Part shown: piece after piece, positions 50,578 to 61,462 of the stretch | Numbering within the stretch: the stretch's first letter is position 1 | Layout: every line of letters begins with the position of its first letter | Assembly: GCA_026724425.1 (NCBI GenBank) | Contig: JAIUCV010000116.1 | Location: 372,001 to 436,000, forward strand | Direction: 5' to 3' | Length of the DNA stretch: 64,000 nucleotides | From: Erythrophleum ivorense | Taxonomy: Eukaryota; Streptophyta; Magnoliopsida; Fabales; Fabaceae | Notes under the pieces: model-generated | What the model was told of the DNA's origin: nothing | What the model saw: the letters and a program-made list of their open reading frames with translations, nothing else | Database searches by the model: none | Position numbers and translations under genes: made by a program

Positions 50578-51186
50578 ATGGAAAGCAGTCTACCAGCAAT
50601 ATCGAAGAAAGTGTGGAGAATAGTGCGCGTTGTCTTCTTCATGTTGAGAAAAGGCATATCTAAGGGCAAGCTTATGATGGACCTCAACATGATGCTCAAA
50701 CGCCGAGGCAAGCTCGCCGGAAAGGCCATCGCCAACCTCATGTTCCACCATCACCACCACAGCAGCTCCGCCACCTCCCACGACCCGCACCTGCAGTTCT
50801 CTGCCGCAGGAGAGTACGAGTTCAGCTGCAGCAACACTCCCAACTACAGCTTCTTCCCAAAGCGCCATCACCGCCGCCACAGCCACTTCTTTGCGTGTGC
50901 TCACGCGCCACCCACGCAGGACGATGTCGACATGGCGGCAGTCAGTAGTGCACTTAAGGTGGCGTTGGAGATGTTGGATAATAATAATAATAACCATAAT
51001 AAGGATGTGGCGGAGGCATCGCCGGCGCTTCCCGGATTCGGAAGGAGCCCCATGGTGAGGCAGCTGAGGGTGACGGACTCACCGTTCCCGGTGCAAGATG
51101 GCAACGAGGACAGGGACCACCAGGTGGACAAGGCGGCGGAGGAGTTTATAAAGAGGTTTTACAAGGACTTGAGGAAGCAAGCTTGA
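50578..51186 (+). CDS. DUF761 protein, Avr9/Cf-9 rapidly elicited protein 146-like (copy B)
   Basis: Single exon, 202 aa, starting MESSLPAISKKVW. Same layout as copy A: basic N-terminal block (about 10-53), a five-His run (FHHHHHSSS, about 56-64), EFSCSNTPNY, an asparagine run encoded by AAT repeats (about 138-142), PGFGRSPMVRQLRVTDSPFP, and the C-terminal DUF761 motif DKAAEEFIKRFYKDLRKQ. It differs from copy C at 13 nucleotides, 9 of them changing the protein. Using copy A as reference, eight changes are on the B branch, and four of these replace residues 4, 7, 9 and 11. The AATAAA that follows genes A and C is missing here. It is still a full open frame and likely functional; the function is unknown. 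Confidence 0.92.
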   Translation: MESSLPAISKKVWRIVRVVFFMLRKGISKGKLMMDLNMMLKRRGKLAGKAIANLMFHHHHHSSSATSHDPHLQFSAAGEYEFSCSNTPNYSFFPKRHHRRHSHFFACAHAPPTQDDVDMAAVSSALKVALEMLDNNNNNHNKDVAEASPALPGFGRSPMVRQLRVTDSPFPVQDGNEDRDHQVDKAAEEFIKRFYKDLRKQA

Positions 51187-52541
51187 ACCTAATTCGCGAT
51201 CTGCCTGTGTTCAATGTTAATTATTATTAATTAACATAAAGCCAGTAAGCAATTTTGGATATATTGATGATGATTATCTTAAGATCAGTTTATTCCTTTG
51301 TGCATGTATGAGAAGAATTTGTACGTTTAATTGTTGTTTTTTTATGATAAAAAAAAAGGAAATTAAAGGTTGTAATTAACTCTCGTTTCTCTTTGATTTA
51401 GTTTCTGTTACAATTTATCAGTTTTTCTCGTCCTTTTTTGTGTCGTGCTTTCGATCTAACACGTGAGCATCTCATATTCTGAAAACGAAAAGAATGAAAA
51501 TATATGAGAATGATACTGTATAAGAATCTGAAATAATATATAAATCTAATATGTACTATAAAAGATTCAAACTAATATATCGCGGGGAACAATTCATTGA
51601 ATCTCCCTGAGATACCCTCTCGTATACCTTCTACTAAAAGAATTTTGAATCTTAATTTGCATCTAGAAATTAATTATATAGCTATAGTTTATAAACTTCT
51701 AATCAAGCTTTCTCCTTTTTCTTCTTCTTCATTTTATAATATCACCCCATATTTTCCCCACATTTTTTATTCCTGATTTACTTTTTCTATATATTTTCTC
51801 TAATAATTTTGGCAGCCATATATATATATATATATATAATGTATAATGACCACATTTGCCGACAAGTTATATATTGTAGTTTGTGAATGTGCCAAAATTT
51901 TAAAGGTTTGGACCTAATTAGGAGTCTAATATTGGTGATTCTAATTTGGTTTAAACTTAAATTAAATTGGCTTTCACAGCCAAGACCACCTTGTTTCCAT
52001 TAAAGTTGTGCTGATATGACTCCATTAACTTGTCAAAGTGAAACTATAGGCTGGCCACTCTCCAAAATATCGTGGCCTTTCCGCAACTTTAATTTGCTTT
52101 ATTTTTCCCTCTTCTGCTTTTGCTTTAATTTTTTCCTTTTTATTTAATGCAATCTTTTCCTGGTTTGCTACTTATCAAAGAAAGTATCCACAAGAAGATC
52201 CACAGACAAAGAAACATGTTACGTACCCATTGTCATTCTGTACCAAATGATGCTAAAATGGGATGTTCACATTTTCCAAATACCCATATATATGATCACA
52301 TAACATAAAACAAAGATTATAGATGACATAGAAGGGGTTAAGACAAGCATATTTAATTTGATTTAATTAATTATAATTAACCAGTTGAAGTTTGAAAAGA
52401 TATTAACTTTTAAATTATATATGGACGTACGAATTAAGAATTTTACAACTTGTTGAGATCAGGTCGGTCTTGCATTAGATAAATGTGAATATGCCTAATA
52501 AATTCGTTAAATTAGCTGTCAAAAATCTTAGAACTGCATGT

Positions 52542-52572
<31 letters not shown>

Positions 52573-55500
52573 TAACCTTTTGAAGAAAAAGTTGCAGAAA
52601 CAGCTAAGCTATTCATAGCTTAATATCAGTCAATTAGTTTTTGGTAAACTTTGAGATATCTATTTTGATAAACAGTCATACCATGGGCAAGAAAATTAAA
52701 TTGATGATTGGTCAAGAAAAACAGTGGAAGAAGAAGTGATTTTGGGGATCTAATTAATGATAAGAGAATTATTATGGTGGCGGATAAAATTGAAAGATGG
52801 GTCAATTAGAGTCTTGTTAACTTCATAAATTTTCAATTAATAGGTCTAAACATGTTGATTTTGAGCCAATAATAATTGTGAAATTAGTGAAATGGATATC
52901 TGCAGGAATTGTTATTTCTTGCGGGTAAAGATGCAACATTAATATATTAAAAACTTTATGAGCGTCGTTTTATAACTTTTTACATGCACAATGAAAAGGG
53001 GCAGAGCAAAGAAACGCTCATAAAGCCAAAAGATTAGGTGAAGGTTCGGTGAAACTCTGAAAAATGAGGGTAGCGTATTGTTTTTGAATTCATCTTTGGC
53101 TTTTTATTTTGACAAGAGTCACGTCTAATTGGCATGTCAATTAGTATTGTCACAATAATTTGTATTTGTATTAATTACTTGTTGATTATAATGCGCTTTT
53201 AATCATCACGTTGGCAATTCTATATGGTTTCCAAAAGATAATTTATCAAAATTATTTTAAGTTGATACTAAAGCCAAATATTGATCACTACAGTAAGTAT
53301 GACATCAGTCCTAAATCCATGTACTTGAGTCTAAACCTTTTGTAGGAAGATTGGATTGATTTTATGGGAAGAATAAATTAATTGTTGTGTAGATCAAAAT
53401 TAAAATTAAATAATAAACAGAGAAACTAAAAGTATTAAGTTGTAAGATCGACATATAACTTCTTGTTTTTCTTAATTAATCATAATCTTTTATTATTACG
53501 GCCAAAAATATCCTTAAGCTTTGTATTAATGAGAGATACAAACTTTTTTCAATTATCAATCAGCTAACTCATCTATATTTAATTAATTAAAATTTTTCTC
53601 TCATCTTGTTATATTTGTCCCTTTAAACGTGATATAAAAACATTCAAATTCTCTATTATTATATATAAAGAAAAATATAAAAAATCTCATTAAATTTTGA
53701 ATTACTTCCAAATAGTCTTATGAACTTTTAAAATAAAAAAAAAGTTTATCAACTTTCATACACCCAAAAATAATTTTCTATCCATTTTATTATTAACGTC
53801 ATTATATATTTCAAACCCTTTTATATTGATTTTATTTGTTTTCAATGCCATGTCATGTTACAGAAGAGTCTGAAGTCACATATAACGACGTTTAGAATGA
53901 AATGGATTTTAAAGAAAAAGGTTATTTAATTGAAAATTAAAAAAAAATCTATTTTTCAATGTTGACAATTGAGAGGGCTGTTTGCATTGCGCTCATTAAT
54001 GACTATTGTAACATTATTGTACCTCTTATAGCTGTCTACCAACAAGTTTTTGGCTACAATTCCAATGGTTTCAAAAGGTGTTTAGGTGTAAGTAATGATT
54101 TTTTTTAAAAAAATTAATTATATTGTTAAATTTTTTAAATATTATTATATCTTTTCAATCTTACTCCTATAATCAATATAACTATTGCTATAAATGAGAG
54201 TTTTTAATACAACTATTGCTATTAAATGAAGGGTATTATAAAAAAATAATAATTATTATTGTCAAATGACTTATATTTTGGATCAAATTTTTTTTAAAGT
54301 GATTTATATTTTAGACCAAAAAGAATAATTTGCAAAGAAACCAATGATTATAACGTCGTGAGCTTCTCTTTAAGGGCTGCTTGAATAAATTGTTATAAAC
54401 GTGACAGGGTCTTGTCTTCAAATAGCACCATTATCGCAAAAGCACTAGAAAAAGTTGCGAGTTTTCCCTGACCTCAAATTCCACATGACGAAATCGAAGC
54501 ACACCCATGACTTCTTATAGCTTTACGCGCACCTTTATTAAAGCTAATGTTCAATTTTTGCTTATATACTTAATTTGTATCAAAATTATGCTTCCCAAAA
54601 CAATATATTTTTTGGGGCTGTTGTGTATTAAAATTTCACTCTCCAGTATATCAATAATGATACCTTAATATTGAAAGTATCCAACTTTATGATATCCCAA
54701 GTTCAAATCTATTTTGAATACTAATATTATTTTTTATTTCTTAGATTGAAATAAAAATAACCCACCACTTGAAAACGGAAGAGAAAAAAGCTTTATACAA
54801 AATACATTGCTTTTTTGAAATGAGATATTTTAAGAACGTGTTTGAACGGCACCTTGCATTATATGCCAGCGAGCTGCATGCTTAAGTAAAAAGAAAACCT
54901 GGCTTGAAGATATTTTCTTCACACAAATACAAAAGTTAATTCTAAAAGAAGACATTTATACATATTGGTCAATTGTGGATTTAACTAAAGGGAAGAAAAT
55001 AATACATTAGAACGATAGTCATTATTAAAGTTAAACAGCATATAATTTTTCTTATTGTAACAACTAAGAAGATTCATTCACATGCTTACTTTTTTCGCGC
55101 GAAGAGAGAAAAGGAGTTGCTTTTTTGCTTCTGGTTTAATATAGCTTTAAACGTGTAATTCTGACAAGTTAAAGCACTTCAGCTAAGGTATCCTCTAACA
55201 ACTATAAAAATCTCCAACCATCCAAATGCAATAGTTCTATTCTACCCCTTTGAAATTGCCAAAGCAAAAACATTTTTAAAGACAGCAATAATTCATATTT
55301 TGAGCATGTTAATAATTGAGTTTAAAATATATATATATAAGTAAATCAAAAGCTGTGATTTTATTATAAGAAATTTTATGTCTTTAATTTGATCATATAT
55401 AACTATTGTCAAAATTAACGGTTAAATTTGGGATTAATCATGAAAATCCAAAGGTATATTAGATTTAACAATAACTAACTAAATTAATATGACTCCTGCA

Positions 55501-55915
55501 AGACTGATTCCAGAAACTATATATGGCTATTGCAGGAGGGTAGAAGGTGACATTGAAAAAGATAAAGTAGCCGGGCCTTACACAGAAAAAGTTAATTTTC
55601 TTTCATGCTAAGCTTTCTCCTGTTTGCCCCACAAACAAGAGAAGACGGGTCCAATAATAATTCAAACGTTGGTTTCATTTTCAGAACCCTATCAAAACAT
55701 GTCTGATGGGCGTGAGCCTGCCTCATGCCCATTCTTACATTCAGAAATATACTACCCATATTAATTTAGCACATTTTTTATATGACTTTGAAATGATGTA
55801 ATACCTATTTAGAATAATTAAGTCCCACATTTATACATATTTTGGAATCAAAAGAAATTAAATTTTTAGGAGAAGATTCTTTTAATGTGTGCGTGTGGGG
55901 CACTATGTTTCAGAC
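51187..55915. other. Non-coding 3' flank of gene B
   Basis: Collinear with 32279-37600 of segment 1 (for example TGAGCATCTCAT-TTCT, GAGAATGATACTG, CCAAGACCACC, TGCTAAAATGGGATGTTCAC). Contains (TA)n tracts at about 51815-51838 and 52543-52568. No gene was seen. Confidence 0.65.
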
Positions 55916-55923
55916 AGTATATG

Positions 55924-56572
55924 TTGAGGGCAAACAAAATCGAACCAAACCAATTAAACCAAACCACCAAAAATCGAATAAAGCTGATTAAAAATTAGTT
56001 TGATTTGGTTTTTGTGATTGTAGAACTGATTAAATCGGTTTGATTATCGATTTTTTTTATATTTGGTTCGGTTAATTAAATCATTAAACTTGTAATTAAT
56101 TAAAATTTAATATTTTGTTTCTTTTTAGATTAATGTGATCTTTTATCAATTAAACTTATATCAAAGTTACATTCTTTATGTGATTTAAGAAATATATAAA
56201 TTATTTATACTATTTTATTATAAGATATTACTTTTATTTTTTTTCTTACTTTTTAAAACTTTTTTGTGAATGTATGAAATTCTTTTAAGCAAAAAAAAAA
56301 AGATATAAAAATAATAAATTATTCCAAAGGTAAAATTAGTCAAAATTTTAAGATATGTAGGATATTAGAAGTTAAATTCTACATATTACAAAGAACAAAT
56401 TTTTTTAAAAAAATGAATCAAATTGGACCAAACTGAACCAAATCGAATAAAAATCAAACCAAATTGATTAGAATTTAAAATCGATAAAGTCCAACAAAAT
56501 GCTAAATCAATTAAATTGGTTTGATTTGATTTTGGCCCAGAACCGAACTAAACCAAACCTTTGAACACCCCT
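55924..56572. mobile_element. hAT-like MITE with 8-bp target-site duplication
   Basis: 649 bp, flanked by AGTATATG (55916-55923) and AATATATG (56573-56580), a 7/8 match. The corresponding place in segment 4 (about 58375-58383, CAGACAGTATATGCCGTAAT) has a single copy and no insert, so the insertion post-dates or was not included in the duplication. The ends are TTGAGGGCAAAC and GAACACCCCTAA. The interior is dense in AACCAAACC/GGTTTGGTT and GAACCGAA words in both orientations, typical of plant hAT-type MITEs. No transposase. Confidence 0.8.
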
Positions 56573-56958
56573 AATATATGCCATAATTTTTACACTGATA
56601 GATAAGATGGCTAGTTTTTTAAATGCTGAGGTATCGTATGTGTATTAGAATTACAATTGTTACATAAAGTATATACAAAGATGCTGAAATTCTATCTATA
56701 CATCTAAATTGGTGTGATATCTTATTATATATTATTATTGTTGTTGTTATAAAATCAATTTGTCAAACGTTGTTTTCATATTTGACGACATGAATGAATA
56801 TACATAAAAACTCCTAGCAACATACTATAAAATATCAACATATTAACGTTTTAAATCATAATTCACCCGAATATTAAATCACAAAATACCAAAGTACAAA
56901 ATAAAAATGGACAAATAATACCAAATTGTAGTTTACCCTTGATTAAACTTCTGTCTAA

Positions 56959-57339
56959 TGCCACAAATACTCGAAGCTCACGTGAAGATTGTTATGAGAT
57001 TCGCACATTGGCTCATGCGAGGCTGAACCTAGCAAGGCAGCACCCAGCCAACAATAATGGGGTCAATTAAATAATAAAAAGAAGGTAACACCGAGTATCT
57101 ATGCACCCACCCACGTAACATGCCCTTCACTTTCCTCTTTGCCCTTCCACCGCCTTACCCCCTTAACTTTTCCCCCCTACAAATACGTGTGCCCTTAGCC
57201 CCTTCCTCTTCAGAATCCATCTCCTTGCGTTTCAGTCTCAATCCCTCTCTCTCTCTCTCAAAAAAGACTCGAAAAGAAAAGAAAGGAAAACCAATCTCTT
57301 TCTCTCTCTAAATTTGTGAAGAAAGCCATTATTATAGAA
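56959..57339 (+). promoter_or_regulatory. Promoter and leader of DUF761 gene C
   Basis: Same modules as gene B: CACGTG at 56979-56984, then GGCTCATGCGAGGCTGAACC. The long C run of gene B is reduced to CCCCCC here, and the box reads TACAAATA (about 57178-57185) instead of ATAAATA. The CT-rich leader leads to ATG at 57340. Confidence 0.6.
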
Positions 57340-57948
57340 ATGGAAAGCAATCTACCAGTAATAGCGAAGAGAGTGTGGAGAATAGTGCGCGTTGTCTTCT
57401 TCATGTTGAGAAAAGGCGTATCTAAGGGCAAGCTCATGATGGACCTAAACATGATGCTCAAACGCCGAGGCAAGCTCGCCGGAAAGGCCATCGCCAACCT
57501 CATGTTCCACCATCACCACCACAGCAGCTCCGCCACCTCCCACGACCCGCACCTGCAGTTCTCTGCCGCAGGAGAGTACGAGTTCAGCTGCAGCAACACT
57601 CCCAACTACAGCTTCTTCCCAAAGCGCCATCACCGCCGCCACAGCCACTTCTTTGCGTGTGCTCACGCGCCACCCACTCAGGACGATGTCGACATGGCGG
57701 CAGTCAGTAATGCACTTAAGGTGGCGTTGGAGATGTTGGATAATAATAATAATAACTATAATAAGGATGTGGCGGAGGCATCGCCGGCGCTTCCCGGATT
57801 CGGAAGGAGCCCGATGGTGAGGCAGCTGAGGGTGACGGACTCACCGTTCCCGGTGCAAGATGACAACGAGGACAGGGACCACCAGGTGGACAAGGCGGCG
57901 GAGGAGTTTATAAAGAGGTTTTACAAGGACTTGAGGAAGCAAACTTGA
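57340..57948 (+). CDS. DUF761 protein, Avr9/Cf-9 rapidly elicited protein 146-like (copy C)
   Basis: Single exon, 202 aa, starting MESNLPVIAKRVW, identical to copy A over these first 13 residues, whereas copy B differs at four of them. The rest follows copy B: five-His run, EFSCSNTPNY, AAT-encoded asparagine run, PGFGRSPMVRQLRVTDSPFP, C-terminal DKAAEEFIKRFYKDLRKQ. Changes specific to C relative to A and B are I27V, one Gly-to-Asp in the VQDDNEDRD segment and two silent sites. The coding sequence is about 98% identical to B. It keeps a downstream AATAAA (58112-58117). The frame extends eight codons upstream of this ATG but without another ATG. Function is unknown, as for the family. Confidence 0.92.
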   Translation: MESNLPVIAKRVWRIVRVVFFMLRKGVSKGKLMMDLNMMLKRRGKLAGKAIANLMFHHHHHSSSATSHDPHLQFSAAGEYEFSCSNTPNYSFFPKRHHRRHSHFFACAHAPPTQDDVDMAAVSNALKVALEMLDNNNNNYNKDVAEASPALPGFGRSPMVRQLRVTDSPFPVQDDNEDRDHQVDKAAEEFIKRFYKDLRKQT

Positions 57949-58111
57949 ACCTAATTCGCGATCTGCCTGTGTTCAATGTTAATTATTATTAATTAACATA
58001 AAGCCAGTAAGCAATTTTGGATATTTTGATGATGATTATCCTAAGATCAGTTTATTCATTTGTGCATGTATGAGAAGAATTTGTACGTTTAATTGTTGTT
58101 TTTTTATGATC

Positions 58112-58117
58112 AATAAA
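58112..58117 (+). terminator. Polyadenylation signal of DUF761 gene C
   Basis: AATAAA in TGATCAATAAAAAAAAG, about 165 bp after the stop. The same place in gene B reads TGATAAAAAAAAGG, having lost the CAAT of the motif. Confidence 0.6.
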
Positions 58118-59049
58118 AAAAAGAAATTAAAGGTTGTAATTAACTCTCGTTTCTCTTTGATTTAGTTTCTGTTACGCTTTAAAAGAAGAATTTTGAGCAT
58201 GTTAATAATTGAGTTTATATATATATCAAAAGCTGTGATTTTATTATAATACTGATGTAAAACCTCTTTAGAATAATTAAGTCCCACATTTATATACATT
58301 TTGGAATCAAAAGAAATTAAATTTGTCGGAGAAGATTCTTTTAATGTGTGTGTGTGTGGCAGTACGTTTCAGACAGTATATGCCGTAATTTTATACACTG
58401 ATAGATATAAGATGGCTAGTTTTTTAAATGCTGAGGTATCGAATATGTATTAGAATTACAATTGTTACATAAAATATATACAAAGATACTGAAATTCTAT
58501 CTATACATCTAAATTGGTGTGATATCTTATTATATATTATTGTTGTTGTTGTTATAAAATCAATTTGTCAAACATTGTTTTCATATTTGACGACATGAAT
58601 GAATGTATATAAAAACTCCTAGCAAATTAGTTAAAGTTTTCACTATTAAATTAGGCAAAATAATTTTGTTAAACATTTTTTTGAAACTATAATATATATA
58701 TATATATCTCTGTGTATGAATTAATTAATTAATTTACACATAAGTAAACTAGCAACATATACGAATAAAGAGAAGAGGATATCCCTACCCGTCCGTTAGT
58801 TTTTGGAACCCACGATAGTAATCGAAGTACGAAAAAGAAAAAGCGGGCCTTACACAAAAAGTTCAATTTCTCTCATGCTAAGCTTTCTGCTCTTTGCTCA
58901 ACTAACATGAGAGGAGGGTCCAGTAGTAGTCCGTGTAGTTTTGCTCCTAATATATGTATTTTTTCTCCATTTCTATCACCTCATTTTCTTCCTCTGCTAT
59001 AACAACAACGTTTAACGTAACTTTCATGCTTTTTTTTTTGGTAAATACA

Positions 59050-60225
59050 TTTTGATATCATGTGATTTGGCCTATTTTGAGCGGTTGTGGTTTAAACCAT
59101 TAACAGATTTTGGTTTCATTCCGTTATTTTTGGGGGAAAAATGTAACACGTGCAAGTCAGATTAATGCCCCTATTTGGCCTAAGTTGATCCTTAAAAAAC
59201 CTAATTTTCTAATTTCCCCAAATTCTCTAAATGAAATTAGAGATTTCATTATAATAAAATTGATAATTAAATGCAAAATTAGGAATTTTGTAGAAGGTAA
59301 AAGTGCTCATGACTCGGCCAATCAACTACGAATCAAGCTTGATTGGGTTGAAGTAAAAAAAAATAACTTTTAAAATTAGGCCGGGCTAACTAATCAAGTC
59401 AACCCTAAGGCCAATATAGCTAGTTTATCTCAATTTTCTCATTAAAAAAATTTATATGAAAATTTTAATTTTTTAGGAACAAAATATAATTTATAAAAAT
59501 TTATATAAAAGTCTTATTATTTTATTTGGGTTCATTTTATAATTTTTACTAAAAATTCTAAAAAATAAAAAGGCTTAACTTAGGTTGGGAGTATTTGCCT
59601 AGCTCAAAGTACTAGACTTTAATTTTGAAGCTCAATTAGAACTAGACCTAGTGCTAAGCTCGGCTAAAGCCCAACTTAGGCCAGCCCTTATACAACTCTA
59701 GTTGAAGGCAAAATTTGAAGAAGATTTTGTATTATATAAATTTGGGATTTTGATTGGCCAAAAGGAAAGTTCCAATCATCACTAGATAAAAAAGTAGGAA
59801 ATTAGGGTTTTGTTTAATTAGAGGCAAATTTTGGAGAAAATATTATGTTGTTTGTGTCAAATTTAGGATTTTAAATGGGTCAAACAAGGAATTTTAGTCC
59901 TTAATGCACAGGAAATTAAGGATGTAAGTTTGGAACTTAAAACAAAATCTGGGACAAGTTTGAAGATTTTATTTAACTATGAGCAAAATTTGAGAGATAT
60001 TTTATTGTTGTTAAGGGACGATTTTGTCTTCAATGCGTAATAAATTACACATGTCATAAAGAAATCAAGAATTTAAAGTATATATTAATAGATTCTGTGC
60101 AAAGGATAACAGAAAGAAGCCATAAAATATTAATGTCCTAGTGGTTTAATTAAAACACAAGCCACCCAAATGCAAACTTTTAAACTATTGAATATTAAAG
60201 TATAAACTGGCCAAACCATATCACC
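59050..60225. mobile_element. Non-autonomous TIR DNA transposon with a nested insertion
   Basis: In segments 1 and 2 the motif TTTA-CTCCCATG runs within a short T-rich stretch into AGTGGAA-TTTA. In segment 4 about 1.19 kb separates them. The left end TGATATCATGTGATTTGGCC and the reverse complement of the right end TGATATGGTTTGGCCAGTTT are imperfect inverted repeats. The interior shares AATTAGGGTTTT/CAAATTTGGGATTTTGATTG-type words with the element at 26180-27030. Removing the nested insert leaves about 0.8 kb, the size of that relative. No transposase. The T-rich target prevents a clear duplication from being read. Confidence 0.6.
59303..59705. mobile_element. Small element nested inside the 59050 transposon
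   Basis: About 400 bp flanked by GTAGAAGGTAAAA (59290-59302) and GTTGAAGGCAAAA (59701-59713). These match at 11 of 13 positions and probably contain an 8-bp target duplication whose frame I cannot fix. The ends carry GACTCGGCC and GGCCAGCCC in opposite orientation, with subterminal GGCTAAAGCCCAA and TTAGGCCGGGC. This style is common in hAT-type plant MITEs. Confidence 0.45.
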
Positions 60226-61462
60226 ATTTCTTTTAATTGAGTGGAACTTTATATGGATTTTTTAGATTCCTTTTATTGATATAATGCATGCCACAAAGCC
60301 AGATTATAAAATTGTTCATTTTAATTAAATCATTTGATCCATGACACTTGGTAGCATGCATATATATATACACACACACACACATATACACGTATATATC
60401 TTTAAGGACTTTTTATATGATCACTGAAAATAAAGGCATGGAACATCCAATAGACCATACATACTACGCGTCGCATTCTGAGATGCTTACCTTTATAATC
60501 TAATCAATCTTTAAGTAAAATCATTCTAATTAATACGTAAGAAACTTCATGATCCTTCATTTTAATAGGAATATATGAATACGGGTGATGAACAAAAGTC
60601 CCAGACTGGTGATATAGTTTTGCCAAGAAAGGGACTCTTTCTCAATTTGCTTTTTTGCTAAGTAGTTTTTAAATCTAATGGCTAGAAATTAGAAAAGTGG
60701 AGGTTGGTCTTTATCTTTATCTGCTTTAACAATTAGCTTCCTGCTTGTGGACGCTGGTGCCAAATTGTATTTGTTTACTCAACCTAATTAAAAACATGCA
60801 TATAGTGCCACAAAGTGGTCATTTAAAGGGTGAGGACTAGGGCAAAGCAAGCCTGCTGGAATTCAAGGTGGCAACTTCAAACCTAACTGCCGTGTCTGTA
60901 TAGCTATATATGGGTGAATATCCTAAATTCATAATTCATTAGTGTGTTGATAAAAATAGTTCTAACTTTTTTTGGGGGGGGTTATTATCGAGTTAGAAAT
61001 ATTCCTAGACTTTGATTAGGTAAAATTTCTTTTTAAATAATAATCTTAAATATATATTTTCCGCACATCGTTAACATATTTTAGAATTTCATTTTCTAAA
61101 ATAATGGAATCCAAATTGCTGAATAAAAAAAATTTCCTCTCTTATCATCAAAATTCACATCTAACCCCTTTTAATTCAAATCATTATACCTTTAATGTCA
61201 TAAAAGATCAACTAATATTGTTAGGGGAATTATGTCATGCAAATGCATATCTCCACATTATTCAACTGTCTTGTGCGTATCACTTTTGCTTTGCTAATAA
61301 TACAAATATGTACATAGCATTACAAAATCATGAATAATGGAATTTTAGATTAAATATATACATACGCATATATATAGAGATTGCTAATCTCTTTTTCTAG
61401 TGCTGTAAAAGTTAAACATCTCTACATTTATCCATAATCTTTGATACGAAAAGATATATATT

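Larger units (their letters stand above)
50039..56821. repeat. Segment 3: first copy of the 6.78-kb tandem duplication
   Basis: ATACTACAAAATATCAACAT at 50039 recurs as ATACTATAAAATATCAACAT at 56822, directly after the shared right end CTCCTAGCAA (56811-56820). From there through DUF761 genes B and C the copies are nearly identical. The period at the left boundary is 6783 bp. The segment carries gene B, a full 3' flank like that of gene A, and a MITE at 55924-56572. Confidence 0.85.
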
